This document shows, one piece after another, positions 1 to 19,309 of a DNA stretch of 64,000 nt. The notes under the pieces are model-generated. The model was not told the origin of the DNA. It ran no database searches and saw only the letters and a list, made by a program, of their open reading frames with translations. The stretch is from NCBI RefSeq assembly GCF_017569205.1, contig NZ_CP071870.1, positions 2,542,001 through 2,606,000 on the forward strand, written 5' to 3'. Each line of letters opens with the position of its first letter. The stretch's first letter is position 1. The position numbers were made by a program, and so were the translations under genes. The stretch is from Propioniciclava sp. MC1595. Its GTDB lineage: Bacteria > Actinomycetota > Actinomycetes > Propionibacteriales > Propionibacteriaceae.

Positions 1-1147
<1,147 letters not shown>

Positions 1148-1200
1148 GGGTGGTTTCCCCTCTTGTTACGTGTTGTTCGTGTTCGACTCGGGACAGGCAT

Positions 1201-1236
1201 GAAGCTCCCTCCCGCCCGGAGGCGGGAGAGAGCTTC
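1201..1236 (-). terminator. Hairpin between rpsG and fusA
   Basis: A 16-bp stem with one mismatch and a CGGA-type loop fills the gap between the rpsG stop and the fusA ribosome-binding site. There is no T-run after it in either direction, so it is more likely a partial terminator, an attenuator or an mRNA-processing/stability hairpin than a full stop. It could set the EF-G to ribosomal protein ratio. Confidence 0.55.
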
Positions 1237-1242
1237 AAGAGA

Positions 1243-1713
1243 TCACCAGCGGTAGTGCGCGAAGGCGCGGTTCGCCTCGGCCATCTTGTGGGTGTCCTCG
1301 CGCTTCTTCACGCTGGCACCCAGACCGTTGCTCGCGTCCAGCAGCTCGTTCATGAGGCGCTCGGTCATGGTCTTCTCGCGACGCTGGCGCGAGTAGCTGA
1401 CGAGCCAGCGCATCGCGAGCGTGGTCGCGCGGGCGGGCTTCACCTCGACCGGGACCTGGTAGGTGGCACCACCGACGCGGCGGGACTTGACCTCGACCGC
1501 GGGGCGGATGTTGTCCAGGGCCTTCTTGAGGGTCTGCACGGGGTCAACGCCGGTCTTGGCCCGCGTCCCCTCGAGAGCGCCGTAGACGATGTTCTGGGCG
1601 GTGGTCTTCTTGCCCTGGAGCAGGATCTTGCTCACGAGCTGGGAGACCAGCGGCGAACCGTAGACCGGGTCGACGACAATCGGCCGCTTGGGGGCCGGAC
1701 CCTTGCGAGGCAT
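1243..1713 (-). CDS. rpsG: 30S ribosomal protein S7
   Basis: S7 is a primary 16S rRNA-binding protein that organises the 30S head. The product is 156 residues, the usual bacterial length, starting [11 protein letters not shown] and ending AFAHYRW. The ATG at 1713 overlaps the rpsL stop by one base (TAATG), so translation is coupled to S12. A longer upstream reading would run out of frame through rpsL and is not credible. It is the second gene of the str operon; in other bacteria S7 represses this operon, but I see no identifiable S7 target here. Confidence 0.98.
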   Translation of the reverse strand: MPRKGPAPKRPIVVDPVYGSPLVSQLVSKILLQGKKTTAQNIVYGALEGTRAKTGVDPVQTLKKALDNIRPAVEVKSRRVGGATYQVPVEVKPARATTLAMRWLVSYSRQRREKTMTERLMNELLDASNGLGASVKKREDTHKMAEANRAFAHYRW

Positions 1714-2084
1714 TACTTCTCCTTCTTCGCGCCGTAGCGGCTGCGGGCCTGCTTGCGGTTCTTGACACCCTGGGTGTCGAGGGAACCGCGGACGATCTTG
1801 TACCGGACACCCGGGAGGTCCTTCACACGGCCGCCGCGCACGAGCACCATCGAGTGCTCCTGCAGGTTGTGGCCCACACCGGGGATGTACGCGGTGACCT
1901 CGATGCCCGAGGACAGGCGCACACGAGCGACCTTGCGAAGGGCCGAGTTCGGCTTCTTCGGGGTCGTGGTGTACACACGCGTGCACACGCCACGGCGCTG
2001 GGGCGAGCCCTTGAGCGCGGGGGTGTTGCTGGACGACTTCTTGTCAGTGCGGCCCTTGCGGACCAGCTGCTGGATTGTGGGCAC
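1713..2084 (-). CDS. rpsL: 30S ribosomal protein S12
   Basis: S12 sits at the 30S decoding centre and affects accuracy. The protein is 123 residues with the conserved [13 protein letters not shown] and [11 protein letters not shown] blocks. Lys43 and Lys88, the two positions changed in streptomycin-resistant mutants, are both lysine, so the allele looks streptomycin-sensitive. It is the first gene of rpsL-rpsG-fusA, preceded by a leader of roughly 190 nt and a good promoter at 2283-2312. Its stop codon shares a base with the rpsG start. Confidence 0.98.
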   Translation of the reverse strand: MPTIQQLVRKGRTDKKSSSNTPALKGSPQRRGVCTRVYTTTPKKPNSALRKVARVRLSSGIEVTAYIPGVGHNLQEHSMVLVRGGRVKDLPGVRYKIVRGSLDTQGVKNRKQARSRYGAKKEK

Positions 2085-2282
2085 CGGCTGGTATTCCTTC
2101 GTTCGAGTTGTTCTGGTCCCCCGTCAGGGGCACCAAAGCGTGGCGCACGGGGAACCTGGCGCGAGCGCAACAGGGCTCTTCGCGAGTCCCGAGGATCCTC
2201 GTGGGGTTCGTGCCCGCCGGCCACTCCAGATGGGGGCGCCGCGGCGTGCACGGATGGTTCGGTTGCCCGAACACAACGACAA

Positions 2283-2312
2283 AGACTAGTGGTAGACCAT
2301 GGGGCGGGTCAA
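2283..2312 (-). promoter_or_regulatory. Promoter of rpsL-rpsG-fusA
   Basis: On the minus strand there is a -35 TTGACC (2307-2312), an 18-nt spacer and a -10 TAGTCT (2283-2288), matching the housekeeping sigma consensus of actinobacteria. Transcription would begin near 2275, giving a 5' leader of about 190 nt before rpsL. The rest of the 2085-2446 interval shows no open frame with coding character and no obvious RNA family that I recognise. Confidence 0.6.
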
Positions 2313-2446
2313 AAGAGCGACCCGGGGCCCCTGGCCATGACTAGCCGAAGAACGTTGGGACCCACCCTACCCTGCCGCGGCCCAGCGCCCAATTCGAGGA
2401 GCAACCGGACGCCGCGGGCCCGGCCCGCACTCCCCCGGCCCGGACG

Positions 2447-2487
2447 CGAGGGGGCCCCGCACACCTGCGTGCGCGGGGCCCCCCTCG
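2447..2487 (-). terminator. Terminator after rpoC
   Basis: A very GC-rich inverted repeat (left arm GAGGGGGCCCCGC, right arm GCGCGGGGCCCCCCTC, about 10-nt loop) lies 14 bp past the rpoC stop. It lacks a long T-run, as is common for actinobacterial terminators. It separates the rpoBC unit from the rpsL promoter. Confidence 0.7.
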
Positions 2488-2500
2488 ACCTCGAATCAGG

Positions 2501-6382
<3,882 letters not shown>

Positions 6383-6501
6383 GTTTCTTCCTTCTCTCCC
6401 CTACCGGGGGATTTTCTGTTCAGACCAGTGGCCGCTGGTCCGGACGGTCCCGCCCGAGGCGCCTCGCGCGGGGGGTGCAGGGTGCGATCCCTGCGGGGTG
6501 G

Positions 6502-6533
6502 GCGGACGCCGTGGGTGCACCCGCGGCGTCCGC
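6502..6533 (-). terminator. Hairpin in the rpoB-rpoC spacer
   Basis: A near-perfect inverted repeat (one mismatch) whose outer arms are GCGGACGCCG and CGGCGTCCGC starts 13 bp past the rpoB stop. It has no T-run. Its position between two subunit genes suggests an attenuator or processing site that tunes rpoC relative to rpoB. Its arms are two head-to-head copies of the octamer GGCGTCCG that recurs through the window. Confidence 0.5.
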
Positions 6534-6546
6534 TTGGTCGGGTCGG

Positions 6547-9500
6547 TCAGACCTCTTCGATGTCGGCGAACGAGTCGGCACCCGGGCGACGGCTCAGGTC
6601 GATCCCGAACTCGTCGGCGCGGTGGTAGTCGTCCTCGGAGTCCTTGAGCTCGACGACCGTGCCGTCGGAGCTGAGCACCTCCACGTTCAGGCAGAGGGAC
6701 TTCATCTCCTTCACGAGCACCTTGAACGACTCGGGGATGCCGGGCTCGGGGATGTTCTCGCCCTTGACGATCGCCTCGTAGACCTTCACGCGGCCGGGGA
6801 CGTCGTCGGACTTGATGGTGAGGAGCTCCTGCAGCGCCCAGGCGGCGCCGTAGGCCTCCATCGCCCACACCTCCATCTCACCGAAGCGCTGGCCACCGAA
6901 CTGCGCCTTACCACCCAGCGGCTGCTGCGTGATCATCGAGTACGGGCCCGTGGAGCGCGCGTGGATCTTGTCGTCCACGAGGTGGTGCAGCTTCAGCATG
7001 TAGATGTAGCCGACACCCACGCGCTCGGGGTAGGGCTCGCCGGAGCGGCCGTCGAACAGCTGCGCCTTGCCACCGGCGTCGACGAGGCGGAGCCCGTCGC
7101 GCTGCGGCAGGCCGTGCTCGAGCAGGCCGGCGATCTCACGCTCGTTGGCGCCGTCAAACACCGGGGTCGCCACGTTGGTCTGCGGCTCGACCCGGGAGAG
7201 GCCGACGTCCTTGAGGCGCTTGGCCCAGGGCTCGTCGACGCCCTCGATGTCCCAGCCGGAGTGCGCGATCCAGCCCAGGTGCGTCTCCAGGACCTGGCCG
7301 ACGTTCATACGGCTCGGCACACCCAGCGGGTTGAGCACGATGTCGACCGGCGTCCCGTCCTCGAGGAACGGCATGTCCTCGACGGGCAGGATCTTCGAGA
7401 TCACGCCCTTGTTGCCGTGGCGTCCGGCGAGCTTGTCGCCGTCGGAGATCTTGCGCTTCTGCGCGACGTAGACGCGGACCAGCTGGTTCACGCCCGGGGG
7501 CAGCTCGTCGCCCTCGTCGCGGTCGAAGACGCGGACGCCGATGACCGTACCGGTCTCGCCGTGCGGCACCTTCATCGAGGTGTCGCGGACCTCGCGGGCC
7601 TTCTCGCCGAAGATGGCGCGCAGCAGGCGCTCCTCGGGGGTCAGCTCGGTCTCGCCCTTGGGGGTCACCTTGCCGACGAGGATGTCGCCGGTGCCCACCT
7701 CGGCGCCGATGCGGACGATGCCGCGCTCGTCGAGGTCGGCCAGCATGTCGTCACCCACGTTGGGGATGTCGCGCGTGATCTCCTCCGGACCCAGCTTGGT
7801 GTCGCGGGCGTCGATCTCGTGCTCCTCGATGTGGATCGAGGTGAGGATGTCGTCCTGGACCATGCGCTGGCTCAGGATGATGGCGTCCTCGTAGTTGTGG
7901 CCCTCCCACGGCATGAACGCGACCAGCAGGTTGCGGCCCAGTGCCATCTCGCCGTTGTCGGTGCAGGCACCGTCGGCCAGCGGGGTGCCGACCTCGACGC
8001 GGTCACCGTCGGTGACCAGCGGGCGCTGGTTGATGCAGGTGGTCTGGTTCGAGCGGACGAACTTGCTCAACCGGTAGCTGGTCTGCGTGCCGTCGTCGTT
8101 CATCACGTCGATGATGTCGCCGGACACGGCGGTGACCACACCGGCCTTGTTGGCCACGGTGACCTCGCCGGCGTCGACCGCACCGCGGTACTCCATGCCG
8201 GTGCCCACGTAGGGGGCCTCGTTGCGGAGCAGCGGGACGGCCTGGCGCTGCATGTTCGCGCCCATCAGGGCACGCGACGCGTCGTCGTGCTCGAGGAACG
8301 GGATCAGCGCGGTGGCCACCGACACCATCTGGCGCGGCGAGACGTCCATGTAGTGCACGTCCTCGGCCGGGACCTCGTCGGCGTCACCGTGCTTCACGCG
8401 GACCAGGACGCGGTCCTCGATGAACCGGCCGTCCGCGTCGATCAGGGCGTTGGCCTGGGCGACGATGTAGCGGTCCTCCTCGTCGGCGGTCAGGTAGTCG
8501 ATCTGGTCGGTGACCCGGCCGTTCTCGACCTTGCGGTACGGGGTCTCGATGAACCCGAAGGCGTTGACCCGGGCGAAGGACGCCAGCGACCCGATGAGGC
8601 CGATGTTCGGGCCCTCAGGGGTCTCGATGGGGCACATGCGACCGTAGTGCGAGGGGTGGACGTCACGGACCTCCATGCCCGCGCGGTCACGGGACAGACC
8701 ACCGGGGCCCAGGGCGTTGAGGCGACGCTTGTGCGTCAGGCCGGCCAGCGGGTTGTTCTGGTCCATGAACTGCGACAGCTGCGAGGTGCCGAAGAACTCC
8801 TTCAGCGCCGCCACGACGGGACGGATGTTGATCAGCGTCTGCGGCGTGATCGCCTCGATGTCCTGCGTCGTCATGCGGTCGCGGACGGTGCGCTCGAGGC
8901 GGCCCAGACCGATGCGGAGCTGGTTCTGGATCAGCTCGCCCACCGTGCGGAGGCGGCGGTTGCCGAAGTGGTCGATGTCGTCGGTCTCGACCGGCTCGTC
9001 ACCCAGCGTCTCCTTGCCCTCGTGCAGCGCCACGACGTAGCGGATGGCCGAGACGATGTCCTCCATCGTCAGCACCTGCTGGTCGAACGGCAGCTCCAGG
9101 CCGAGCTTCTTGTTGATCTTGTAGCGACCGACCTTGGCAAGGTCGTAGCGCTTGCCGTTGAAGTAGTAGTTGTCGAGCATCGCCTGCGCCGCCTCGCGCG
9201 TCGGCGGCTCGCCCGGGCGCAGCTTGCGGTAGATGTCGAGCAGGGCCTCGTCGGTGTTGGCCGTGTTGTCCTTCTCGAGGGTCAGGCGCATCGACTCGTA
9301 GTCGCCGAACTCCTCCAGGATCTGCTCGTTCGTCCAGCCCAGGGCCTTGAGCAGCACGGTGACGTTCTGCTTGCGCTTGCGGTCGACACGGACGCCGACC
9401 ATGTCGCGCTTGTCCACCTCGAACTCGAGCCACGCACCACGGCTGGGGATGATCTTGCAGGTGAAGATGTCCTTGTCGGACGTCTTGTCGGGGGTCTGCT

Positions 9501-10020
9501 CGAAGTAGACACCCGGGCTGCGGACCAACTGCGAGACGACGACGCGCTCGGTGCCGTTGATGACGAAGGTGCCCTTGTCGGTCATGAGCGGGAAGTCGCC
9601 CATGAACACGGTCTGGCTCTTGATCTCACCGGTCTCGTTGTTCACGAACTCGGCGGTGACGAACAGCGGCGCCGAGTAGGTGACGTCGCGGTCCTTGCAC
9701 TCCTCCACGGTGTACTTCGGGTCCTCGAAACGGTGGTCGCGGAAGCTCAGCGACATCGTCTCGGACAGGTCCTCGATCGGGGAGATCTCCTCGAAGATCT
9801 CCTCCAGACCGGACTTCGTGTTGATGTCGGTCCGTCCCTGCTCGAGCGCGTCGGCCACCCGCTGGCGCCACACGTCGTTGCCGACGAGCCAGTCGAAGGA
9901 GTCGACCTGCAGGTCGAGGAGGTTCGGGACTTCCATGGGCTCATGGATCTTCGCGAACGAGATCCGGCCACTGCTGGAAACGACGTTGGTGTTCTTCGAC
10001 GCAGTGCGCGAGACGGCCAA
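6547..10020 (-). CDS. rpoB: RNA polymerase beta subunit (natural Asn at Ser531 position)
   Basis: The beta subunit of RNA polymerase, 1,157 residues from the TTG at 10020. That start sits 8 nt after GAAGGA and gives [14 protein letters not shown], in line with relatives; an ATG at MEVPNLL would cut off a conserved start. The rifampicin pocket reads [20 protein letters not shown] followed by RLNALGPGG. Asp420 and His430 are the sensitive-type residues at E. coli positions 516 and 526, but residue 435 (E. coli 531, normally Ser) is Asn, encoded AAC. It is cotranscribed with rpoC. No second rpoB is in the window. The promoter lies at 10119-10147. Confidence 0.98.
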   Translation of the reverse strand: MAVSRTASKNTNVVSSSGRISFAKIHEPMEVPNLLDLQVDSFDWLVGNDVWRQRVADALEQGRTDINTKSGLEEIFEEISPIEDLSETMSLSFRDHRFEDPKYTVEECKDRDVTYSAPLFVTAEFVNNETGEIKSQTVFMGDFPLMTDKGTFVINGTERVVVSQLVRSPGVYFEQTPDKTSDKDIFTCKIIPSRGAWLEFEVDKRDMVGVRVDRKRKQNVTVLLKALGWTNEQILEEFGDYESMRLTLEKDNTANTDEALLDIYRKLRPGEPPTREAAQAMLDNYYFNGKRYDLAKVGRYKINKKLGLELPFDQQVLTMEDIVSAIRYVVALHEGKETLGDEPVETDDIDHFGNRRLRTVGELIQNQLRIGLGRLERTVRDRMTTQDIEAITPQTLINIRPVVAALKEFFGTSQLSQFMDQNNPLAGLTHKRRLNALGPGGLSRDRAGMEVRDVHPSHYGRMCPIETPEGPNIGLIGSLASFARVNAFGFIETPYRKVENGRVTDQIDYLTADEEDRYIVAQANALIDADGRFIEDRVLVRVKHGDADEVPAEDVHYMDVSPRQMVSVATALIPFLEHDDASRALMGANMQRQAVPLLRNEAPYVGTGMEYRGAVDAGEVTVANKAGVVTAVSGDIIDVMNDDGTQTSYRLSKFVRSNQTTCINQRPLVTDGDRVEVGTPLADGACTDNGEMALGRNLLVAFMPWEGHNYEDAIILSQRMVQDDILTSIHIEEHEIDARDTKLGPEEITRDIPNVGDDMLADLDERGIVRIGAEVGTGDILVGKVTPKGETELTPEERLLRAIFGEKAREVRDTSMKVPHGETGTVIGVRVFDRDEGDELPPGVNQLVRVYVAQKRKISDGDKLAGRHGNKGVISKILPVEDMPFLEDGTPVDIVLNPLGVPSRMNVGQVLETHLGWIAHSGWDIEGVDEPWAKRLKDVGLSRVEPQTNVATPVFDGANEREIAGLLEHGLPQRDGLRLVDAGGKAQLFDGRSGEPYPERVGVGYIYMLKLHHLVDDKIHARSTGPYSMITQQPLGGKAQFGGQRFGEMEVWAMEAYGAAWALQELLTIKSDDVPGRVKVYEAIVKGENIPEPGIPESFKVLVKEMKSLCLNVEVLSSDGTVVELKDSEDDYHRADEFGIDLSRRPGADSFADIEEV

Positions 10021-10118
10021 GGGTATGGTCCTTCCAAAAAGAAACCCGGCTGAAGGTTCTTTGCATGCAAAACGCCCCGCGTCAACTCGCCACGGGTCGT
10101 CAAATGGGGCAAAGCCTG

Positions 10119-10147
10119 ATACTAGCCCGCCGGAGCAAGCCACGCAA
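10119..10147 (-). promoter_or_regulatory. Probable rpoB promoter
   Basis: On the minus strand a -35 TTGCGT (10142-10147), a 17-nt spacer and a -10 TAGTAT (10119-10124) would start transcription near 10112, about 90 nt before the rpoB TTG. Between promoter and gene is a 12-bp perfect palindrome TTTGCATGCAAA (10060-10071) and a GCCCC/GGGGC hairpin followed by TTTT, which could act as a leader attenuator. The 10021-10327 gap also holds the unassigned start region of the divergent glycosyltransferase and a GGACGCC/GGCGTCC pair at 10264-10290. Confidence 0.5.
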
Positions 10148-10327
10148 GTTGGGGGCGCGCAGCCGTCCCACCCTCCGAGCGGCACCCTTGCCGTCCGAGG
10201 TGGACGCGCACAGCATAGCCAAACCCGGGCCTCCGGACGACCATCGGCGAGGCCGTGTCGGGTGGACGCCGGGCCGGGCCCGCGGCGTCCACCATCAGCC
10301 CTTGTCAGGCCGCGTACAGTGGCCGCC

Positions 10328-11083
10328 ATGCTCGTGCTCGTGCCCGCCTTCGAGCCCGACGACCGTCTCGTCCGGCTCGTCGAGGACCTGCGCCAGCACC
10401 TGCCCGAGGCCCGGGTCCTGGTGGTCGACGACGGCTCGGGTCCCGCCCACGAGGCCTTCTTCTCCGACGCCGCGGCCGCCGGGGCGCAGGTGCTGACGCA
10501 ACCGGAGAACCGGGGCAAGGGCGCGGCGCTGAAGCTGGGGTTCGCCTGGGCCGCCGAGCACGCACCCGGGTCCCCGGTCGCGACGGCCGACTGCGACGGT
10601 CAGCACACCCCGGTGGACATCGCCCGGGTGGCGGAGCGCGTCCGACCACGGACCATGGTGCTGGGTGGGCGCCGGTTCACCGGGGACGTCCCACTGAGCA
10701 GCAAGGTCGGCAACGCGATCTCCCGCTGGGTCTTCCGGGCGGTGACGGGGACGCCGGTGCACGACACCCAGACCGGGCTTCGCGGCTTCGCCGCCGACCT
10801 GCTGCCCTGGCTCCAGGAGGTCGAGGGCGAACGCTTCGAGTACGAGTTCAACCTGCTGCTCCAGGCGCGGCGGGCGGGTGTGCGCGTGGTGGAGATCCCG
10901 ATCGCGACCGTCTACCTCGACGAGAACGAGTCCTCGCACTTCCGGCCCCTGCAGGATTCCCTGCGGATCTACGTGCCCCTGGCCCGGGTCGCAGGGTCGT
11001 CCCTGGCCGGCTTCGCGGCCCTGCTGGCGTTCGTGGCGCTGGCCGGGCGGCGCATCGGTGCGGGGCGGCCACCGCGGCCGTGA
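10328..11083 (+). CDS. Family 2 glycosyltransferase (dolichyl-phosphate sugar synthase-like)
   Basis: A 251-residue GT-A fold transferase related to polyprenyl-phosphate mannose/glucose synthases, which load a sugar from a nucleotide donor onto a membrane lipid. The start [14 protein letters not shown] is followed by LVVDDGSG (residues 31-38), [12 protein letters not shown] (60-71), the metal-binding DCDGQH (88-93) and a conserved TGLRGF-type loop. A single hydrophobic segment closes the C-terminus (about residues 225-243) instead of the fused GtrA domain found in some relatives. It is the only plus-strand gene inside the ribosomal protein/RNA polymerase block, between rplL and rpoB. The donor and acceptor cannot be told from sequence. 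Confidence 0.8.
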   Translation: MLVLVPAFEPDDRLVRLVEDLRQHLPEARVLVVDDGSGPAHEAFFSDAAAAGAQVLTQPENRGKGAALKLGFAWAAEHAPGSPVATADCDGQHTPVDIARVAERVRPRTMVLGGRRFTGDVPLSSKVGNAISRWVFRAVTGTPVHDTQTGLRGFAADLLPWLQEVEGERFEYEFNLLLQARRAGVRVVEIPIATVYLDENESSHFRPLQDSLRIYVPLARVAGSSLAGFAALLAFVALAGRRIGAGRPPRP

Positions 11084-11098
11084 ACCCCGGGCATGGCA

Positions 11099-11157
11099 CA
11101 GGGCCCGCGGGACGAATCCCACGGGCCCTGCGTGGCGCGTCGATCGAGGATCGACGC
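11099..11157. terminator. Two hairpins between convergent glycosyltransferase and rplL
   Basis: The first hairpin (11099-11130) has a 14-bp stem with one mismatch and loop CGAA; the second (11137-11157) has a perfect 9-bp stem GCGTCGATC/GATCGACGC. They fill the gap between the ends of two converging genes, so they probably terminate transcription from both sides. Confidence 0.65.
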
Positions 11158-11163
11158 ACGGGG

Positions 11164-11559
11164 TCACTTGATGGTGACGGTGGCGCCGGCAGCCTCGAGC
11201 TGCTCCTTGGCCTTGGCGGCCGCGTCGCGGGCGACCTTCTCCAGGATCGGCTTCGGGGCGGCCTCGACCAGGTCCTTGGCCTCCTTGAGACCGAGGGACG
11301 TGAGGGCTCGCACCTCCTTGATGACCTGGATCTTCTTGTCGCCGGCCGACTCGAGGATGACGTCGACCTCGGAGGCCTCCTCCTCCTCGGCGGCGGCCTC
11401 GCCACCACCGGCACCGGCCGGGGCAGCGGCGGCGACGGCCACGGGGGCGGCCGCGGTGACGCCGAAGGCGTCCTCGAACTGCTTCACGAACTCGGAGAGC
11501 TCGATCAGGGTCATCTCCTTGAAGGCCTCAAGGAGCTCGTCGTTGGTGAGCTTCGCCAT
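11164..11559 (-). CDS. rplL: 50S ribosomal protein L7/L12
   Basis: L7/L12 forms the flexible ribosomal stalk that recruits translation factors. The 131-residue protein starts [16 protein letters not shown] at the ATG 11559, after GGAAAGGAAG. It has the dimerisation N-domain, an Ala/Gly/Glu hinge (about residues 38-62) and the C-terminal factor-binding domain with [10 protein letters not shown] and [14 protein letters not shown]. It follows rplJ by 19 bp and is normally present in several copies per L10, so it should be more highly translated than its neighbour. Confidence 0.98.
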   Translation of the reverse strand: MAKLTNDELLEAFKEMTLIELSEFVKQFEDAFGVTAAAPVAVAAAAPAGAGGGEAAAEEEEASEVDVILESAGDKKIQVIKEVRALTSLGLKEAKDLVEAAPKPILEKVARDAAAKAKEQLEAAGATVTIK

Positions 11560-11578
11560 GTCTGTGGCTTCCTTTCCA

Positions 11579-12229
11579 TTACTCCGCGGACTCGGCCGCG
11601 GTGTCGTCTGCCTCGGCAGCGGGCGCTGCCTCGGGTGCCGAGGCAGCCTCGGCGGTGTCGGGCTTCTGGTCTTCGGCGGGAGCGGCCTGGCCGGCGCCAC
11701 CGATGAGGGACGGGTTCTCCCCCGCCGCAGCCTCCAGCGCGCCCAGGACGCGAGCGGCCTGGGAGAGCGGGGCGGCGATGAGGTAGACGGCCTTGCTCAG
11801 GTTGGCCTGCATGGCCCCCGCGAGCTTGGCCAGGAGGACCTCGCGCGACTCAAGGTCGGCGAGCTTCTTGACCGCGTTGGCGTCGAGGACGCGACCGTCC
11901 ATGACACCACCCTTGATGACCAGAAGCGGGTTGTCCTTCGCGAAGTCGCGCAGACCCTTCGCAACGGTGGCAACGTCACCGTTGATGAAGGCGATCGCCG
12001 TCGGGCCGGTGAGCTGCTCGTCGAGCCCCTCAATTCCGGCTTCCTTGGCAGCGATCTGGGTCAGAGTGTTCTTCGCGACGGCGTACGTGGCGTCCTCACC
12101 GAGAGCGCGGCGCAGGGCCTTGATGCTCTTGACGGTGAGACCGCGGTACTCGGTCAGCACAGTGGCGTTCGACGCGCTGAAGGCTTCCTTCAGCTCCTCG
12201 ACCGCGGCTGCCTTGTCCGGCCTCGCCAT
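11579..12229 (-). CDS. rplJ: 50S ribosomal protein L10
   Basis: L10 anchors the L7/L12 stalk to 23S rRNA. The 216-residue protein begins [17 protein letters not shown] at ATG 12229, eight bases after AGGAGA; an in-frame GTG 15 bases upstream is less likely. The C-terminal 50 residues are an Ala/Glu/Pro-rich acidic tail, longer than in E. coli but common in actinobacteria. It is preceded by an L10-type leader with an intrinsic terminator, so L10-L12 probably represses its own synthesis. Confidence 0.97.
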   Translation of the reverse strand: MARPDKAAAVEELKEAFSASNATVLTEYRGLTVKSIKALRRALGEDATYAVAKNTLTQIAAKEAGIEGLDEQLTGPTAIAFINGDVATVAKGLRDFAKDNPLLVIKGGVMDGRVLDANAVKKLADLESREVLLAKLAGAMQANLSKAVYLIAAPLSQAARVLGALEAAAGENPSLIGGAGQAAPAEDQKPDTAEAASAPEAAPAAEADDTAAESAE

Positions 12230-12244
12230 GGGTCTCCTTCCCAC

Positions 12245-12391
12245 TTCTTGTAGTCAGGCCCAAGACATGGAAAAACCCCGGGCGCAAGCGCACGGGGCAA
12301 ACGCTGTGAACAGCGATTCGATCGTGACACCTGCGCGGGATTTGCACTCACCCGAGGGCGAGACACCAGCGGTCTTCGGCTTCAGGGGATA
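12245..12391 (-). ncRNA. Ribosomal protein L10 leader
   Basis: The leader upstream of rplJ contains the block CCGAAGACCGCTGGTG and a downstream GCGCAGGTG segment, which fit the L10(L12)4 binding leader described for actinobacteria and other bacteria. It ends in a hairpin with stem CCCCGTGCGC/GCGCCCGGGG followed by TTTTT (12271-12298), a textbook attenuator. Binding of surplus L10-L12 would favour termination and stop rplJL expression. I recognised it by position and sequence; a covariance search would settle it. Confidence 0.7.
12271..12298 (-). terminator. Attenuator in the L10 leader
   Basis: A ten-base-pair stem with one mismatch and loop TT is followed directly by five T residues on the minus strand, 40-70 bases before the rplJ start. 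It is the clearest Rho-independent signal in the window. Confidence 0.75.
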
Positions 12392-12420
12392 ACTCTACCG
12401 GCTCTGGTCCCGATCGCGAA
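12392..12420 (-). promoter_or_regulatory. Possible rplJL promoter
   Basis: A -10 TAGAGT (12392-12397) lies just upstream of the L10 leader, with a weak -35 TTCGCG 17 nt further up. A promoter is needed here because the rRNA operon and its terminator (12631-12666) separate rplJ from rplA. The remaining 12421-12630 stretch holds no convincing gene. Confidence 0.45.
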
Positions 12421-12630
12421 ATCGGCGGCCGGCTCGGCCCCCGCGCGGCCGCTGGGACGCGATCGTCATGGAGTAAGGCGGTCGAAACCATCCTCCTGAC
12501 TGGGTTGCGCACCGCAGGACGCCGCGGAGAGAGTCAACGCCATCCACGTGCATGGCTGCGTCCGCCGGACGTCCAGGCACTGATGAGCCGGCAACCAGCT
12601 GTCCTAGGGATTCATTTCTCGCCGGAAATA

Positions 12631-12666
12631 GAGAAGAGCCCGCACCTGGTGGTGTGGGCCCTTCTT
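12631..12666 (-). terminator. rRNA operon terminator
   Basis: On the minus strand the stem GAAGGGCCCACACC/GGTGCGGGCTCTTC with loop ACCA is followed by TCTATTT, about 25 bp past the 5S rRNA. A second small hairpin CACCCCC/GGGGGTG (12671-12690) abuts the 5S 3' end. Confidence 0.75.
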
Positions 12667-12690
12667 GGGTCACCCCCTTTTTGGGGGGTG

Positions 12691-12809
12691 TGTTCGGCGG
12701 TGTCCTACTCTCCCACACCCCCTCGGGTGCAGTACCATCGGCGCTGCAAGGCTTAGCTTCCGGGTTCGGAATGGGACCGGGCGTTTCCCTTGCGCAATGG
12801 CCACCGAAA
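12691..12809 (-). rRNA. rrf: 5S ribosomal RNA
   Basis: The minus strand from about 12809 shows the 5S hallmarks: GGTGGCCATTGCG near the start, CCCGGTCCCATTCCGAACCC (loop region) and a terminal GTGGGAGAGTAGGACACCGC. Length is close to 118 nt. It is the last gene of the 16S-23S-5S operon. Ends are estimated to within a few bases. Confidence 0.95.
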
Positions 12810-12878
12810 CATTCTTGTGTTGTCGTCCCACACCTGGGGTGTGGGGGATGATCCCAATGTTTGTTGTTTGGGATATCG

Positions 12879-12895
12879 TACAGTGGACGCGAGCA
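12879..12895 (-). other. 3' half of the 23S rRNA processing stem
   Basis: This 17-nt stretch is complementary, with a single G-U pair, to 16084-16100 on the other side of the 23S gene. The two flanks can close the large stem that RNase III normally cuts to release pre-23S rRNA. Confidence 0.7.
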
Positions 12896-12939
12896 GAGCT
12901 CAAATAGTCATCTTGTGGTTGCTTGTCTTGTTTGGTGGT

Positions 12940-17948
<5,009 letters not shown>

Positions 17949-18201
17949 ATAGAAAGCAAACCCCAACCAAATAGGTTAGTTCATACTCATCTCAAAGAAA
18001 CCACCCACCACAAGTGGGCGGCAACGAGGACACACAAGAAACCAAAAGGTTCAAGTGTGCAAAACAACAACCAACAACCATCCAAAAACAGTTGAAGGTC
18101 ACTGGCATTGACCTAAGCACGCTGTTGAGTTCTCAAACTTCCGACACACACTCCGAGACCCGGATCCTTGCGGCTCCTGGGGCCCGTAGGGCACTCGTCC
18201 A

Positions 18202-18230
18202 ACTTTAGGGAGTTCGTGTTCCCGAGTCAA
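18202..18230 (-). promoter_or_regulatory. rRNA promoter P2
   Basis: The minus strand has -35 TTGACT (18225-18230), exactly 17 nt, then -10 TAAAGT (18202-18207), a strong match to actinobacterial rRNA promoters. It would start transcripts near 18195, about 245 nt before 16S. The leader holds the conserved TTTGAGAACTCAACAGCGTG (around 18120-18140) seen before 16S genes in this phylum, likely part of the antitermination or processing signals. Confidence 0.75.
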
Positions 18231-18364
18231 ATCGGCTGTTCTTGCTCCCCGTGAGACCCGTCGCTCGACCGACTCGCTTCCGCGAGAAGGCTGTCATCGA
18301 TGAGTTTCGCTGGTCCTGCAGAGGCGGTCCGGCTGAGCCGTTCCGTCCCCCCAAGGCTTGGTGT

Positions 18365-18393
18365 ACATTACGCGCCCCGGAGGGCAAGGTCAA
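18365..18393 (-). promoter_or_regulatory. rRNA promoter P1
   Basis: A second promoter lies upstream on the same strand: -35 TTGACC (18388-18393), 17-nt spacer, -10 TAATGT (18365-18370). Tandem promoters 163 bp apart are normal for rRNA operons. Both lie downstream of the rplA terminator, so rRNA synthesis is independent of the ribosomal protein transcript. Confidence 0.65.
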
Positions 18394-18459
18394 ATCGAGC
18401 TGTCGCCCTGACGGCAACCGCGGCAACGGCGTCCGGACAAGGGCGCCAGCTTCACGAGC

Positions 18460-18491
18460 GAGGGGCCCCGTCCTGGTGGACGGGGCCCCTC
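18460..18491 (-). terminator. Terminator after rplA
   Basis: A perfect 14-bp stem GAGGGGCCCCGTCC/GGACGGGGCCCCTC with loop TGGT lies 19 bp past the rplA stop. It isolates rplK-rplA from the rRNA promoters. Confidence 0.8.
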
Positions 18492-18510
18492 AGAGCGTTC
18501 GGCTCGCCGG

Positions 18511-19224
18511 TCAGTTGGCGGCCTCGTCAGCGCTGGGCTTGGTGCGCTGCGGGTCCACGGCCACGCCGGGGCCCATGGTCGAGGCGATGGTGACCTTCTT
18601 GAGGTAACGACCCTTCGCGGCGGACGGCTTGAGGCGCATGACCTCGTCCAGGGCCGCGAAGTAGTTCTCCTTGAGCTGCTCGGCGGAGAACGACGCCTTG
18701 CCCACGATGAAGTGGAGGTTGGCGTGACGGTCGACGCGGAACTCGATCTTGCCGCCCTTGATGTCCGTGACCGCCTTGGCGACGTCCATGGTCACCGTGC
18801 CGGTCTTCGGGTTCGGCATGAGGCCGCGCGGGCCGAGCACGCGGCCCAGCTTGCCGACCTTGCCCATCAGGTCGGGGGTGGCGACGACGGCGTCGAAGTC
18901 GAGGTAGCCGCCGGCCACCTTCTCGATCAGCTCGTCGGCGCCGATCTCGTCGGCCCCCGCCTCCTCGGCGGCGGCTGCCCTCTCACCGGTGGCGAAGACG
19001 AGGACCCGTGCCGTCTTGCCCGTACCGTTGGGGAGGTTCACCGTGCCACGGACCATCTGGTCCGCCTTGCGGGGGTCGACGCCGAGGCGCATCGCGACCT
19101 CGATCGTCTCGTCGAACTTGGCGGACGCACCGGCCTTGGCCAGGGCGAGCGCCTCCTCCGGGGTGTAGAGCTGCGCGGCGTCGATCGTCTCGGCCGTCGC
19201 GCGGTAAGCCTTGCTGCGCTTCAT
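18511..19224 (-). CDS. rplA: 50S ribosomal protein L1
   Basis: L1 binds 23S rRNA at the E-site stalk and assists release of tRNA. The 237-residue protein begins [15 protein letters not shown], has the conserved [18 protein letters not shown] block and ends in an actinobacterial KPSADEAAN tail. It lies 85 bp after rplK. In most bacteria rplJ-rplL follow; here the rRNA operon intervenes, and a strong terminator at 18460-18491 ends the transcript. In other bacteria L1 represses rplKA by binding the leader; I did not find a convincing mimic of its rRNA site. Confidence 0.98.
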   Translation of the reverse strand: MKRSKAYRATAETIDAAQLYTPEEALALAKAGASAKFDETIEVAMRLGVDPRKADQMVRGTVNLPNGTGKTARVLVFATGERAAAAEEAGADEIGADELIEKVAGGYLDFDAVVATPDLMGKVGKLGRVLGPRGLMPNPKTGTVTMDVAKAVTDIKGGKIEFRVDRHANLHFIVGKASFSAEQLKENYFAALDEVMRLKPSAAKGRYLKKVTIASTMGPGVAVDPQRTKPSADEAAN

Positions 19225-19309
19225 GTCTGGTTCCTTTCACGTCAGCCCTCGTGGGGCTGCTACCAGGTTGTGGTGCGGGCCGCGCAGGCCCTGCCACGGT
19301 GGGGAGGGG

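Noticed and set aside
10060-10071. TTTGCATGCAAA palindrome in the rpoB leader as a regulator operator
   Set aside because: A 12-bp AT-flanked palindrome stands out in GC-rich DNA but there is no second copy or known regulator to match; kept only as a note.
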